Source: Candidatus Thiothrix anitrata
GTDB lineage: Bacteria > Pseudomonadota > Gammaproteobacteria > Thiotrichales > Thiotrichaceae
NCBI RefSeq assembly: GCF_017901155.1
Contig: NZ_CP072800.1
Location: 1,825,283-1,889,282 of the forward strand
Direction: 5' to 3'
Length of the DNA: 64,000 bases
Positions 26,791 to 36,083 of the stretch are shown piece after piece. The translations under genes and the position numbers were made by a program. The notes below the pieces were generated by a model. The model was given only the letters and a program-made list of their open reading frames with translations. It was not told the DNA's origin and made no database searches. Each line of letters starts with the position of its first letter. Within the stretch, counting starts at the first letter, position 1.

Positions 26791-26966
26791 CGTATAGATG
26801 TCCTCTTAGACTGTTTAAGGTGTCGTCAACGCTTGACGAATTGCCTGAAACTCTACCATAAGCTGGCGGAAAATACCCACGAATCAAGCACACATCCGCA
26901 GCAAAATACCGCCATTTTGGTGCGTGTGCTAACATCAAGCGAAGAACTCGTTTAGGAGAAAGCCCG

Positions 26967-27563
26967 ATGCCACCAGCACACCCACGCGATTACCTCAGCG
27001 TTGAAGATTACCTTGCAGGCGAACGCGAGAGCGAACAGCGATACGAATACGTCGAGGGAAAGGTATACGCAAGGGCGCGGGCAAGCACCAACCATAACCG
27101 TATTTCAGGCAATTTGTACGCCTTGATCTGGAATCACCAGCGCGGTAAATCCTGTTTCCCGATGACCAGTGACATGCTGGTAAAAACCACCGCCAAGCGT
27201 TTTCGCTACCCCGACTTGATGGTGGTGTGCAACGATGACCCCTCGCCAGATACCTATGTCCGCGAAAGCCCGATTCTGATTGTGGAGGTGCTATCGGGCA
27301 GCACCCACCGCAAAGATAAAACCGAAAAACGCGCCGAATACCTCGCCTTGCCCAGCCTGTTGGAATACGTGCTGATCGAGCAAGACATTGCCGAAGTAGT
27401 GGTACAACGGCGCAGCGAGGCATGGCGTTCTACCTATTACTACCCCGGCTCAACCGTCACGCTGGAATCCATCGGCTTGACTGTCGCGGTCGAAGCGATT
27501 TACGAGCGCGTGGACAACGCCGACATGCGCGTATTCTGGGCAGAATCAACCGCCAAAACGTAA
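26967..27563 (+). CDS. Uma2-family putative endonuclease
   Basis: 198 residues with the restriction-endonuclease-like fold of the Uma2/DUF820 family: YLSVEDYLAGERESEQRYEY near the N-terminus, RYPDLMVVC (catalytic Asp) and PILIVEVLSGSTHRKDKTEK (Glu ... Lys). These proteins occur in many copies in cyanobacteria and sulfur bacteria and their function is largely unknown. AGGAG lies just upstream of the ATG. It is divergent from the Gabija-like operon. Confidence 0.85.
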   Translation: MPPAHPRDYLSVEDYLAGERESEQRYEYVEGKVYARARASTNHNRISGNLYALIWNHQRGKSCFPMTSDMLVKTTAKRFRYPDLMVVCNDDPSPDTYVRESPILIVEVLSGSTHRKDKTEKRAEYLALPSLLEYVLIEQDIAEVVVQRRSEAWRSTYYYPGSTVTLESIGLTVAVEAIYERVDNADMRVFWAESTAKT

Positions 27564-27590
27564 GCCTAATGGCTACTATTGATCGAACTT

Positions 27591-27610
27591 TTGTAGTATT
27601 GTTTCTACAA
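27591..27610. promoter_or_regulatory. Inverted-repeat operator before Phd-VapC
   Basis: TTGTAG (27591-27596) and CTACAA (27605-27610), 25 bp before the antitoxin start. Phd/YefM antitoxins usually autoregulate through such palindromes; binding here is inferred. Confidence 0.45.
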
Positions 27611-27634
27611 TGACTTAATGCAAGAGGTGTTGTC

Positions 27635-27889
27635 ATGATCACGACCCTTTCCAGCCGCGAATTCAATCAGGATGCCAGCCGCGCCAAGAAAGCGGCACTC
27701 AACGGCCCGGTATTCATCACCGACCGGGGCAAACCCGCCCATGTGTTACTCAGTATTGGAGAATACCTGCGCATCACCGGGCAGCAGGTGAGTATCGTTG
27801 ACTTATTGGCAATGCCAGCAGCGGCTGACATCGAATTCGAGCCACCGCGTTTGAGTGGTAAACTGTACCAGCCAGCGGAGTTACTTTAA
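27635..27889 (+). CDS. Phd/YefM-family antitoxin
   Basis: 84 residues beginning MITTLSSREFNQDASRAKKA, with FITDRGKPAHVLLSIGEYLR, the typical Phd/YefM DNA-binding fold. The C-terminal tail (about residues 50-84) should wrap the toxin. The stop overlaps the toxin start by one base (TAATG). AAGAGGTG precedes the ATG. Confidence 0.88.
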   Translation: MITTLSSREFNQDASRAKKAALNGPVFITDRGKPAHVLLSIGEYLRITGQQVSIVDLLAMPAAADIEFEPPRLSGKLYQPAELL

Positions 27890-28329
27890 TGTACGTCTTG
27901 GATACCAACGTGGTTTCCGAACTACGCAAAGCCAAAACTGGCAAGGCAGACCCGCACGTCGTCGCTTGGGCGCAAAGCGTGCCTACCACCGGCTTATTTG
28001 TGTCGGCAATCAGCATTTTGGAGCTGGAAACCGGCATCTTATTGCTGGAACGGCGTGATCCTACCCAAGGTGCAATGTTGCGCCAGTGGTTGGAAACCCA
28101 AGTGTTACCCAGTTTTGCTGAGCGTGTGTTGGCAGTGGATACCGCCGTTGCGCGGCAATGTGCCAGCCTGCATGTGCCAGATCCGCGCTCAGATCGGGAT
28201 GCACTGATTGCAGCAACCGCAATGGTTCACGGGATGACAGTTGCGACCCGCAATGTGGATGATTTCAAACCGACAGGCGTTGCGATAGTGAATCCGTGGA
28301 TTTATGGCTCTGAGGATAGTGTCGGTTAA
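27889..28329 (+). CDS. VapC-type PIN-domain toxin
   Basis: 146 residues with the PIN acidic set: YVLDTNVVSELRK (Asp5-type), ISILELETGILLLERR (Glu), RSDRDALIAATAMVHGMTVA (Asp) and TRNVDDFKPTGV. Family members are ribonucleases that block translation, often by cutting tRNA. It is coupled to the Phd-like antitoxin directly upstream. Confidence 0.9.
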   Translation: MYVLDTNVVSELRKAKTGKADPHVVAWAQSVPTTGLFVSAISILELETGILLLERRDPTQGAMLRQWLETQVLPSFAERVLAVDTAVARQCASLHVPDPRSDRDALIAATAMVHGMTVATRNVDDFKPTGVAIVNPWIYGSEDSVG

Positions 28330-28367
28330 TGGCCATTATCGCGAATGGGCGGGTAAAGCGAACTCAC

Positions 28368-29246
28368 TCATTGATTTCCTTCGCTTGCTAGTAACTGGCG
28401 GCATTCTTCAAAGCGGGCAAGGTCTGCCGCGCTGGGTTGCGGGTAATCCATTTGCAGAGATTCCAACGTTTTAACGATGGTTTCAGCCACAGCCACCCGC
28501 ATGTAATCCTTGTTATCCGCCGGGATCGCGTACCAAGGAGCCTGTTTGTGTGAAGTGGCACGCAAGGCATCCTCGTAAGCCTGCATATAGGTATCCCAAT
28601 GCTGGCGTTCCTTCACGTCACTGGGGGCAAATTTCCAGTTCTTATCCGGCTTGTCTAAGCGCTTGAGGAAACGCTTTTTCTGCTCATCACGCGACACATT
28701 CAGCCAGAATTTGAGGATCACCGTACCGTTACGTGCCAGATGCTTTTCATGACCGCAGATGGATTCAAACCGGTCTGCCCACAGCGTATCGCGGTTCACT
28801 TCCGCTGGCAGGTTTTGTCCGCCCAGATACGCCGGGTGAACCCGTACTATCAGCACTTCCTCGTAATAGCTGCGGTTGAAAATGCCGATACGCCCACGTT
28901 CCGGCAAACATTTGCTGGTACGCCACAGGAAATCGTGATCGAGTTCTTCTGCCGACGGTTGTTTGAAGGAAAACACCTGAAAGCCTGCTGGGTTGACACC
29001 ACGGGTGACGGCACGGATAGTGCCATCCTTGCCTGCCGCATCCATCGCTTGAAAGATCAGCAGCAACGAATGCTTGTCATGGGCGTAGAACATTTGCTGA
29101 AGCTCGTCGATGCGAGCCACCAGCTTTTCCAGATGTTTTTCCAGTTGTTTGTCATCAGCCACGTCTTGGGGCGGGCTGGACGGTGCTGCGGATAGGTCGA
29201 AACTGCCGTCAAACGGCACGCAATAGGCGTTGGGAAACTCGAACAT
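28368..29246 (-). CDS. ppk2: Polyphosphate kinase 2 family protein
   Basis: 292 residues from ATG 29246 (a GTG at 29258 would add four). The PPK2 Walker A is LIFQAMDAAGKDGTIRAV, followed by FQVFSFKQPSAEELDHDFLW and GRIGIFNRSYYEEVLIVRVH, then KFWLNVSRDEQKKRFLKRLD (lid) and WYAIPADNKDYMRVAVAETI. It transfers phosphate between polyphosphate and nucleotides. The subclass (ADP- or AMP-phosphorylating) is not resolved; the single domain fits class I or III. It stands alone on its strand. Confidence 0.92.
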   Translation of the reverse strand: MFEFPNAYCVPFDGSFDLSAAPSSPPQDVADDKQLEKHLEKLVARIDELQQMFYAHDKHSLLLIFQAMDAAGKDGTIRAVTRGVNPAGFQVFSFKQPSAEELDHDFLWRTSKCLPERGRIGIFNRSYYEEVLIVRVHPAYLGGQNLPAEVNRDTLWADRFESICGHEKHLARNGTVILKFWLNVSRDEQKKRFLKRLDKPDKNWKFAPSDVKERQHWDTYMQAYEDALRATSHKQAPWYAIPADNKDYMRVAVAETIVKTLESLQMDYPQPSAADLARFEECRQLLASEGNQ

Positions 29247-29308
29247 GCGGATACCCACCGTGTGTGAATTGTTACAGGAATAGTATAGCTGCGTGATGCC
29301 TCAATGTA

Positions 29309-30604
29309 TCAACCAGCAAATTGTAGCAGCCACTTCCACACGGGCGAAACGCTGACGGTAACATCGCTTTCCTGCCACTCCGCTTCTTCATCCATTGTGA
29401 GAATAATGCCGGTTTTGGCATCACAAAACCGGCAAGCAGCCACCAATCCCGCCACTTCACGCGCACGAGTAGCCGGATCACCCATCTCGTAACAAACTTG
29501 GATCGGTAGCCAAACCCCGTTGGGCTGTTGCACCACAAAATCACATTCCTGTGTGCCTTTGACAAACAACAGCTCTAAGCCCTGTTTGCGTAATTCCATC
29601 GCCACCAGATTTTCCAGTAGCTTGCCTTTGTCTTGCCCCGCCCGCCAGCTCAATGCGCTGATTAAACCGTTATCCACGATGTAGGCTTTCTTGTCGCCCA
29701 ATTCGCGCCGCACCAGTGACGGGTCGTATTTGTAAGCCACCGTCAGCAGGTAAATCGCGTTGGCTTGTTCCAGATAGTTGTGCAAGGTGTCTTTGCCAAT
29801 GCGGAATCCGGCAGATTTTAGTTCGTTATGGATTTTGGCAACCGATAGCGGGCTGGTGACACCTTCAATGCAACGGCGCAGGAAAAAACGCAGTGCTTGC
29901 ACATTGCGTTCTTGATAGCGTTCGATCAGGTCGCGGTAAATCATCACATCGAAATATTCGGTCAGCAGCTTGCGGCGTACACTTTCATCATCCAGCAAAG
30001 CGACTTCCGGGAAGCCCCCCTGTGTCAGGAATTGCCCGAAGGCACGGTTGATTAGGGCACGCGAGTGAGAGGCGTGCCAATCCGTTGCAATGCCCTGAAA
30101 CCCCAAGTATTCCGCAAATGACAGGGGGAACACTTCGTAGCGCAAGGTACGCCCACGCAAGGCGGTAGCGATTTCACTACCCAGCAACTTGCTATTAGAG
30201 CCGGTAATGAACAGGTGGCGGGATAGGCTGTCATCCAGCCGCCGGATGAAAAGTTCCCATTTCGGCAGGTTCTGGATTTCATCAAAAAAGAAGTAGCACT
30301 GTGACAAATCCTGTTCGGGGTACAACTCGCGGTAAGCCTGCACAATCAGGTCAAGCTCATCAGCAGCCAGATCAAGGCGTTCGTCCTCAAAGTTCAGGTA
30401 GACGATTTGTTCGCGGGGCACGGTTTTGCGTAAGGTGTCGATGGCTTGCAGCAGGATGGAGGATTTCCCGCTCCGCCGCACCCCCATGAGGGTAATCACC
30501 TTGTTCAGATGCAGCGGAATTTCCAGCTTGCGCGGCTTCAGTGCGGGAATTTCCCGTAGCTGGAAGTCGCGGATTAGGGTTTTGAGCAGTTCTTTCTTGG
30601 TCAT
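29309..30604 (-). CDS. AAA-family ATPase with DUF4143 domain
   Basis: 431 residues. Walker A MGVRRSGKSSILLQ near residues 35-48, Walker B YFFFDEIQNLPKWE, and a sensor-like LFITGSNSKLLGSEIATALR. The C-terminal DUF4143 region (nuclease-like fold) has GKLLENLVAMELRKQGLELL and VKGTQECDFVV. Such proteins are widespread with unclear function and are sometimes spread with mobile DNA. It has its own ATG and no close operon partner. Confidence 0.85.
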   Translation of the reverse strand: MTKKELLKTLIRDFQLREIPALKPRKLEIPLHLNKVITLMGVRRSGKSSILLQAIDTLRKTVPREQIVYLNFEDERLDLAADELDLIVQAYRELYPEQDLSQCYFFFDEIQNLPKWELFIRRLDDSLSRHLFITGSNSKLLGSEIATALRGRTLRYEVFPLSFAEYLGFQGIATDWHASHSRALINRAFGQFLTQGGFPEVALLDDESVRRKLLTEYFDVMIYRDLIERYQERNVQALRFFLRRCIEGVTSPLSVAKIHNELKSAGFRIGKDTLHNYLEQANAIYLLTVAYKYDPSLVRRELGDKKAYIVDNGLISALSWRAGQDKGKLLENLVAMELRKQGLELLFVKGTQECDFVVQQPNGVWLPIQVCYEMGDPATRAREVAGLVAACRFCDAKTGIILTMDEEAEWQESDVTVSVSPVWKWLLQFAG

Positions 30605-30717
30605 GACGTTTATTTTAGCTTAAATCGTCTTTTCTGAAAGGACGTTTTTTAGATTTCTTTCTCCCAGTACCTTGGGTGCTTGTGGTGGCTGGTACTCAAG
30701 TTGTTTATCAGTATCTG

Positions 30718-31641
30718 TTAAGTTCCACCAGAGCGTAAAACCGTTTGGGTTTCCCAAATATGACGAATGAATTTTCCTAATTGCACAAATTCAGCTTCGC
30801 GGGCACTACCGCGTCGCCAAGCCAAACCGATTTCGCGGTAGTTGGCATCAGGTAATGGCCACAGTTTGACATTGGTTCCGCTGAGTAAACTGGAACCCTG
30901 CACCATTTCCGGCAAATACGAAATCCCTAAGTCCGAATCCAGCATTTGTACCAGCGTTAGCAAGCTGCTGGCAGTAAAACGGCTGACTTTATCCATGTCT
31001 TGCAGGTGGCAGGCGGAAAGCGCGTGGTCACGCAGGCAATGCCCGTCTTCGAGTAACAGAATACTTTCCGGGTTCAGCTCGTCAAAAATGTAACGGCGCG
31101 GGCGGGTATGTTGGGTGTCTTCGCGGCACGCCAGTAAAAAACGATCTTGAAACAGCGAATGCACTTCCACATTGCGTAAGGCGTAGGGTAGGGCAATAAC
31201 GATCAAATCCAGTTCGCCATTCATCAATTTTTCGTGAACGCGCTGAGTGATGTCTTCGGTCAAAAACAGGCGCAATTGCTGGAATTTTTGGCGCAGTGGT
31301 GGCAATACCTGCGGCAGTAAAAACGGTGCAATCGTGGGAATAATGCCAACGCGCAGTTCACCCGTTAGCGGCAATTGATTGCTGCGAGCCAGTTCCACCA
31401 GATTTTCCATATCGCGTAAACAGCGGCGAGCTTCGCTGGCGATTTGCCGACCAATGTGGGTGACAGTGACATTTTTATTGGTGCGATCAACCAATTGGAC
31501 TTCTAAGGTGGTTTCCAACTCGCGGATGGCAGTGCTGAACGCAGACTGGGAAACGAAACACGCCTCGGCAGCTTTGCCAAAGTGTTCAGTGCTTTCTAAG
31601 GCGACGAAATAACGCAGTTGTTTGACGGTTGGCAGGTTCAT
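30718..31641 (-). CDS. oxyR: LysR-type peroxide-responsive regulator OxyR
   Basis: 307 residues. The N-terminal winged helix is MNLPTVKQLRYFVALE with KAAEACFVSQSAFSTAIREL. The redox pair is visible in LLLEDGHCLRDHALSACHLQ: two cysteines nine residues apart, the arrangement of OxyR Cys199/Cys208. TASSLLTLVQMLDSDLGISY lines the regulatory domain. A role as activator of peroxide defence genes is expected from the family. No catalase or peroxidase gene is adjacent. Confidence 0.9.
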   Translation of the reverse strand: MNLPTVKQLRYFVALESTEHFGKAAEACFVSQSAFSTAIRELETTLEVQLVDRTNKNVTVTHIGRQIASEARRCLRDMENLVELARSNQLPLTGELRVGIIPTIAPFLLPQVLPPLRQKFQQLRLFLTEDITQRVHEKLMNGELDLIVIALPYALRNVEVHSLFQDRFLLACREDTQHTRPRRYIFDELNPESILLLEDGHCLRDHALSACHLQDMDKVSRFTASSLLTLVQMLDSDLGISYLPEMVQGSSLLSGTNVKLWPLPDANYREIGLAWRRGSAREAEFVQLGKFIRHIWETQTVLRSGGT

Positions 31642-31710
31642 TTCAACCTCGAAGCTATCGGTTTTGAGACTTACCGTTTAGATAATATTCTATTTTTTGT
31701 ATCTATGTAA

Positions 31711-33525
31711 TTAAACTTGTGGATCATGCAGAATACTATGTCGAAAAGCCGGAAACCCTGCGCCAAAAATCATCGCTGCGTCTAGTAAATCAGCATCTTC
31801 GACTATTTTTTGTGAAAAACATACGTGAGCTTCGTGCCGCAGAGGTGCGAGTAATTTGTTTTGTAAGAGAGTGAGATTGCCGTTCCAAGTGATATGTTCG
31901 GTTTGCAATATTTTGCCATTGCGGTAGTGGTAAAAACCTTCACCACTTTTTTTACCCAATTTTCCTGCTTTGACTTGGTGATACAGGGTAAGCGGTACAT
32001 CCAGTTGATTTTTTCTTGCCAGAATATCGCCAATGTGTTGGCACACGTCTAAGCCGATGGTGTCGGCAAATTCTAATGGCCCCAACTGCATCCCAAAATC
32101 CCGCGCAGTCTGGTCAATAATACTTGCGGGAACGCCTTGTTGTTGCAGGCGAATCCCTTCCAGAAGATAAGGCATCAGCAAGCGTGTGACTAACAAACCC
32201 GGAGAGCTGTGTAGCGGTAATGGCAATTTGTCGAGACGGCGCACGAAGGCCAGTGCTCGTTCCAGCAACGCTTGATCATACGCGTGCGGATCATAGGCGA
32301 CTTCCACCAGCGGCATGTTGGACAGCGGGCTACAAAAATGCAGTCCGAGTAACCGCTGCGGTTCGCGTAAGCCACTGGCAATGTCTTCGAGGGGGATACT
32401 GGAAGTATTGCTTAATAGCAGTGCATCGGGTTTTGCCTGACGTTCCAGTAGGGTAAACAATTGTTGCTTGGCGGCTAGATTTTCGGTAATGGCTTCAATA
32501 ATGACATCGGCGTTAGCAATGTTTGCAGCGTGGGTGTCAGCAGTGTGATCTTGCACACTGACCCGTAAACCGTGTTGTGTGCACCACGCGGCAATGTCGT
32601 TGCCCATCGTCTCTGCACCCACGATGTGCACGTGTTGTGCGCGGCAGTTTGCGGGATTGCCCAAGGCTTTCAGGCGATTTTTTAGGAAGAAAACCCGTGT
32701 TAATTGATGCGCGGTGGAGCTGCTTACCAGCTTGGCAACTGATGTGGCTTCGGCGGCGAACATGGCCTGAGGGTTGCCGCCGTGTTGTTCCCACAGTTGT
32801 AGTAGTGCGTAGGGTGCGGGATAGTGTGCGGCAGGGGTGTGTTGAGCAAGCTCGCGGCGTAACTTTCGGGTAATCAGTATACGTGCAGGAGCGAGGGTAT
32901 TGATGGCACGTAAATACCAAGGGGCTTGTCTTGGGCGTGGGCGTGCCAGCAGCATCTTCAGGGCAGTGTCACGTAACTGCTCCGGGGCAACACAAGCGTC
33001 AAGCAAACCCTCTGCTTGGGCATGGGTTGCACTGATTAATTCCCCGCTGAGCATGAGCTTCATGGCTTTGAAGATACCGATGGTAGCAATACTGCGCACA
33101 CTACCGCCAAAACCGGGGTGAATACCCAGTTTGACTTCGGGTAAACCTAAACGGGTGGCGGGGCAGTTACTTGCTACCCGATATTTTAATGCCAGTGCCA
33201 ACTCCAAACCGCCCCCAATGCAAAAGCCATCAATTAGAGCCAGTGTGGGAAACGGTAATTCGGCGAATTGTTGGCAAACCGCTTGCCCTTGGGTACTTAA
33301 GGTAAGTGCGGCTGCATGGTTGTTGAATTCGTTGAAACGTTTGAGGTCAATGCCTGCAATAAAGCCGCTGGTTTTACCGGAGGTGAGAATCAGGCCGCGT
33401 GGTTGTTGGGCGCGTGCGGCAGCGGCGACGTGTTGCAGCTCATCAAGTACGTCGGGTGTTAGTAAGTTGTTGGCCTCCCCTTGTACCTCTAATGTGACCC
33501 ACAGCACGTGATGGCTGTCGGTCAT
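31711..33525 (-). CDS. Fused enoyl-CoA hydratase / 3-hydroxyacyl-CoA dehydrogenase (FadJ/FadB-like)
   Basis: 604 residues from ATG 33525. The crotonase half has ILTSGKTSGFIAGIDLKRFN, FCIGGGLELALALKYRVASN and LGLPEVKLGIHPGFGG, keeping the two catalytic glutamates. The dehydrogenase half has the Rossmann start HVHIVGAETMGNDIAAWC, where the usual second glycine (GxGxxG) is Glu, then LLGLHFCSPLSNMPLVEVAY with the catalytic His region, and SPGLLVTRLLMPYLLEGIRL. It is over 100 residues shorter than FadB, in the C-terminal helical part. NAD use may be altered. No thiolase gene is adjacent. Confidence 0.82.
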   Translation of the reverse strand: MTDSHHVLWVTLEVQGEANNLLTPDVLDELQHVAAAARAQQPRGLILTSGKTSGFIAGIDLKRFNEFNNHAAALTLSTQGQAVCQQFAELPFPTLALIDGFCIGGGLELALALKYRVASNCPATRLGLPEVKLGIHPGFGGSVRSIATIGIFKAMKLMLSGELISATHAQAEGLLDACVAPEQLRDTALKMLLARPRPRQAPWYLRAINTLAPARILITRKLRRELAQHTPAAHYPAPYALLQLWEQHGGNPQAMFAAEATSVAKLVSSSTAHQLTRVFFLKNRLKALGNPANCRAQHVHIVGAETMGNDIAAWCTQHGLRVSVQDHTADTHAANIANADVIIEAITENLAAKQQLFTLLERQAKPDALLLSNTSSIPLEDIASGLREPQRLLGLHFCSPLSNMPLVEVAYDPHAYDQALLERALAFVRRLDKLPLPLHSSPGLLVTRLLMPYLLEGIRLQQQGVPASIIDQTARDFGMQLGPLEFADTIGLDVCQHIGDILARKNQLDVPLTLYHQVKAGKLGKKSGEGFYHYRNGKILQTEHITWNGNLTLLQNKLLAPLRHEAHVCFSQKIVEDADLLDAAMIFGAGFPAFRHSILHDPQV

Positions 33526-33557
33526 GAGGTGCAAGTGGTGGTAACTGGCGGGACTGT

Positions 33558-33899
33558 TTATGCCGCGTCACCTTCGGGAGTCGTGCTCTGAGTGGCGGCT
33601 TTAACCATTTGTTGTAATTCACCTTTTTGGTACATTTCGATGGTAATATCACAGCCGCCGATCAGTTCGCCATTGATGTATATTTGTGGGAATGTTGGCC
33701 AGTTCGCGTATTGCGGTAGTTCTTGGAAAATTTCCGGGTCGGATAATACGTTAACGTAGGCAAATTCTTCGCCACATGCCATGAGTGCTTGTGATGCGCG
33801 GCTAGAAAAACCACACTGTGGCATTTTAGGCGTTCCTTTCATAAAAATAATGACGGGATTGCTTTTAACTGCTTGATCGATACGTTCCAATGCGCTCAT
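33558..33899 (-). CDS. grxD: Monothiol glutaredoxin, Grx4 type
   Basis: 113 residues. The monothiol active site is PQCGFS in KGTPKMPQCGFSSRASQALM; later WPTFPQIYINGELIGGCDIT is the glutathione-binding part. The family binds and transfers [2Fe-2S] clusters and takes part in iron-sulfur homeostasis. It lies 32 bp upstream of the fadJ-like gene on the same strand. Confidence 0.95.
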   Translation of the reverse strand: MSALERIDQAVKSNPVIIFMKGTPKMPQCGFSSRASQALMACGEEFAYVNVLSDPEIFQELPQYANWPTFPQIYINGELIGGCDITIEMYQKGELQQMVKAATQSTTPEGDAA

Positions 33900-33995
33900 C
33901 TGTGTATTCCTTAGTTTCTAGAGTAGGTGTGTGGATTACATTCTACCTGTATGGGGAAATAAATAAACGCCAGATTCCATGCGGATACTGTTTAT

Positions 33996-34259
33996 TTAGG
34001 ATGCGCGGCGTTTCATGGCGGCATATTCATGGCGATCAATAAAACCATCGAGGTTTTTGTCGACGTTATCAAAGATACGTCGTGGGTGGATGCGCCCTGA
34101 TACCGGACGGCGTGAGGCATATTCCTGCCATGAAATGTTGCCGTCAGCATTGCGGTCAAGTTGATTGAAATCGTTTAGACCTGAGGAGTCGGCATAGCTA
34201 GTGTTGGCGAGTAAACTGCCCAGTAATGCGACAGTCGCACCGAGGTGAATACGCTGCAT
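33996..34259 (-). CDS. Exported EF-hand calcium-binding protein
   Basis: 87 residues with a signal peptide (MQRIHLGATVALLGSLLANT) and two EF-hand loops: DRNADGNISWQE and DKNLDGFIDRHE, both with the 1-3-5-12 ligands. A small periplasmic calcium-binding protein of unknown partner. It stands alone, divergent from murJ. Confidence 0.82.
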   Translation of the reverse strand: MQRIHLGATVALLGSLLANTSYADSSGLNDFNQLDRNADGNISWQEYASRRPVSGRIHPRRIFDNVDKNLDGFIDRHEYAAMKRRAS

Positions 34260-34435
34260 GATAATCCCCTGTTTTGTGGTTGTTGCTATTTGTCAGGTTT
34301 ATTAACGCATTGTTTGTATGAATGTTGACAGCATATCAGGAAAAAATTCACAGAATCTGAATGATCTTTGCACGTGATTGATGCAGAATCCTCAACTGCT
34401 TTCGCGCTAACCCAAAATAGGATAAAGACAATAGG

Positions 34436-35992
34436 ATGAGCCGTCTTTTGCGTTCCGGTGCTGTGATCAGTGCCATGACCATGATTTCCCGTGTGTTGGG
34501 GTTGTTACGCGATATGATTGTGGCGCGTTATTTCCCGGTAGATGGGGCAACCGATGCATTTTTCGTGGCGTTTAAAATTCCCAATTTGTTACGTCGCTTG
34601 TTTGCGGAAGGCGCGTTTTCGCTGGCTTTTGTACCGGTATTGGCTGAATACAAGGAAAAGCGTGATCGTGAGAGTTTGCGTGATTTGATTGACCATGTGT
34701 CGGGTGCTTTAGGTTCGGTCTTGCTGGTGATTACGGTGCTGGGGGTGATTGCCGCACCCGTGTTGATATGGGTATTCGCACCGGGTTTTGATAGTAAACC
34801 AGATGCTCGTCCTGACTTGGCGGTGGAAATGCTGCGGATTACGTTTCCGTACATTTTGTTTATTTCATTGACGGCGTTTGTCAGTGGTATTTTGAATACC
34901 TTTCATAAGTTTGCGATTCCGGCTTTTACCCCGACATTGTTGAATGTAGTGATGATTGTGGCAGCAATCTGGGGTTCGCCGTATTTTGATGAGCCAGTGT
35001 TGGCGTTGGCTTGGGGAGTGTTTTTTGCGGGTATTGCGCAATTGGCATTTCAGCTACCGACGTTGGCACGTTTGGGATTGTTGCCGCGTTTCCGGTTTAA
35101 GCGAGTACATGAGGGGGTCAGCCGGATTTTGCGGTTGATGATTCCGGCATTGTTTGGGTCATCGGTAGCGCAGATTAATTTGCTGATTAATACCGTGATT
35201 GCGTCGTTTTTGGCGGTGGGTAGTATTTCGTGGTTGTATTATTCGGATCGTTTTGTGGAATTGCCGCTGGCGATTTTTGGGGTGGCGTTGGGGACAGTGA
35301 TTTTGCCCAAGTTGTCCAGCGATCATGCGAAAGCGGATGCGGGTGAGTTCAGGCATACCATGAATTGGGCATTACGCTTGGCGATATTGATTTCATTACC
35401 AGCGACATTGGGTTTGATCTTATTGGCTGAGCCGATTTTGGCGACAGTGATGATGTACGGTCAATTCGGTTGGAACGATGTGCAAATGTCGGCAATGAGT
35501 CTGGCGACTTATGCTTTCGGGTTAACCGCGTTTATTATGGTGAAGGTGTTGGCTCCGGGGTTTTATTCGCGACAGGATACCAAAACACCTGTGCGTATTG
35601 GCATTTATGCGATGTTTGCCAATATGGTGTTGAATTTGTTGATTGTATTGCCTTGGCACTTGAGTGGTACAGCAGGGGCGCACGCAGGGCTGGCGTTGGC
35701 AACCGCATTGGCGGCTTATTTAAACGCAGGCTTGTTGTTTGTGATGCTGCGTCGGCAACACATTTTTGAACCGGATCAGGCTTGGCTTGGTTACTTATTG
35801 AGAATTGTTGGGGCTTGTTTGGTGATGGGTGGCTTGTTATTTGCCATTATGCCAGATGATGCTTGGTGGCAGGATTCGCGGGTATGGCAGCGGGTTTCAT
35901 GGTTGACAGGTTTGATTGCATTGGCCTTGGTGAGTTATTTCGCGACATTACGTCTGCTCGGTATGCCGTTTAGGCAGATGTTAGGGCGTTAG
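34436..35992 (+). CDS. murJ: Lipid II flippase MurJ (MviN)
   Basis: 518 residues with about 14 predicted membrane helices. It opens with SAMTMISRVLGLLRDMIVAR, then FFVAFKIPNLLRRLFAEGAF, the MurJ fingerprint with the conserved arginines, and later SWLYYSDRFVELPLAIFGVA. MurJ moves lipid II across the inner membrane for peptidoglycan synthesis. The length is normal for proteobacteria. Here the next gene is a ydgA-like protein. Confidence 0.96.
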   Translation: MSRLLRSGAVISAMTMISRVLGLLRDMIVARYFPVDGATDAFFVAFKIPNLLRRLFAEGAFSLAFVPVLAEYKEKRDRESLRDLIDHVSGALGSVLLVITVLGVIAAPVLIWVFAPGFDSKPDARPDLAVEMLRITFPYILFISLTAFVSGILNTFHKFAIPAFTPTLLNVVMIVAAIWGSPYFDEPVLALAWGVFFAGIAQLAFQLPTLARLGLLPRFRFKRVHEGVSRILRLMIPALFGSSVAQINLLINTVIASFLAVGSISWLYYSDRFVELPLAIFGVALGTVILPKLSSDHAKADAGEFRHTMNWALRLAILISLPATLGLILLAEPILATVMMYGQFGWNDVQMSAMSLATYAFGLTAFIMVKVLAPGFYSRQDTKTPVRIGIYAMFANMVLNLLIVLPWHLSGTAGAHAGLALATALAAYLNAGLLFVMLRRQHIFEPDQAWLGYLLRIVGACLVMGGLLFAIMPDDAWWQDSRVWQRVSWLTGLIALALVSYFATLRLLGMPFRQMLGR

Positions 35993-36083
35993 TGGCTTGA
36001 GGTTTGTTAGTATCGGGGCAGCGCGATCCGCTGTGTGTTCGTAAGAAATAGTATTTAATCGGAAACAATCAGGAGTTTCTCCA

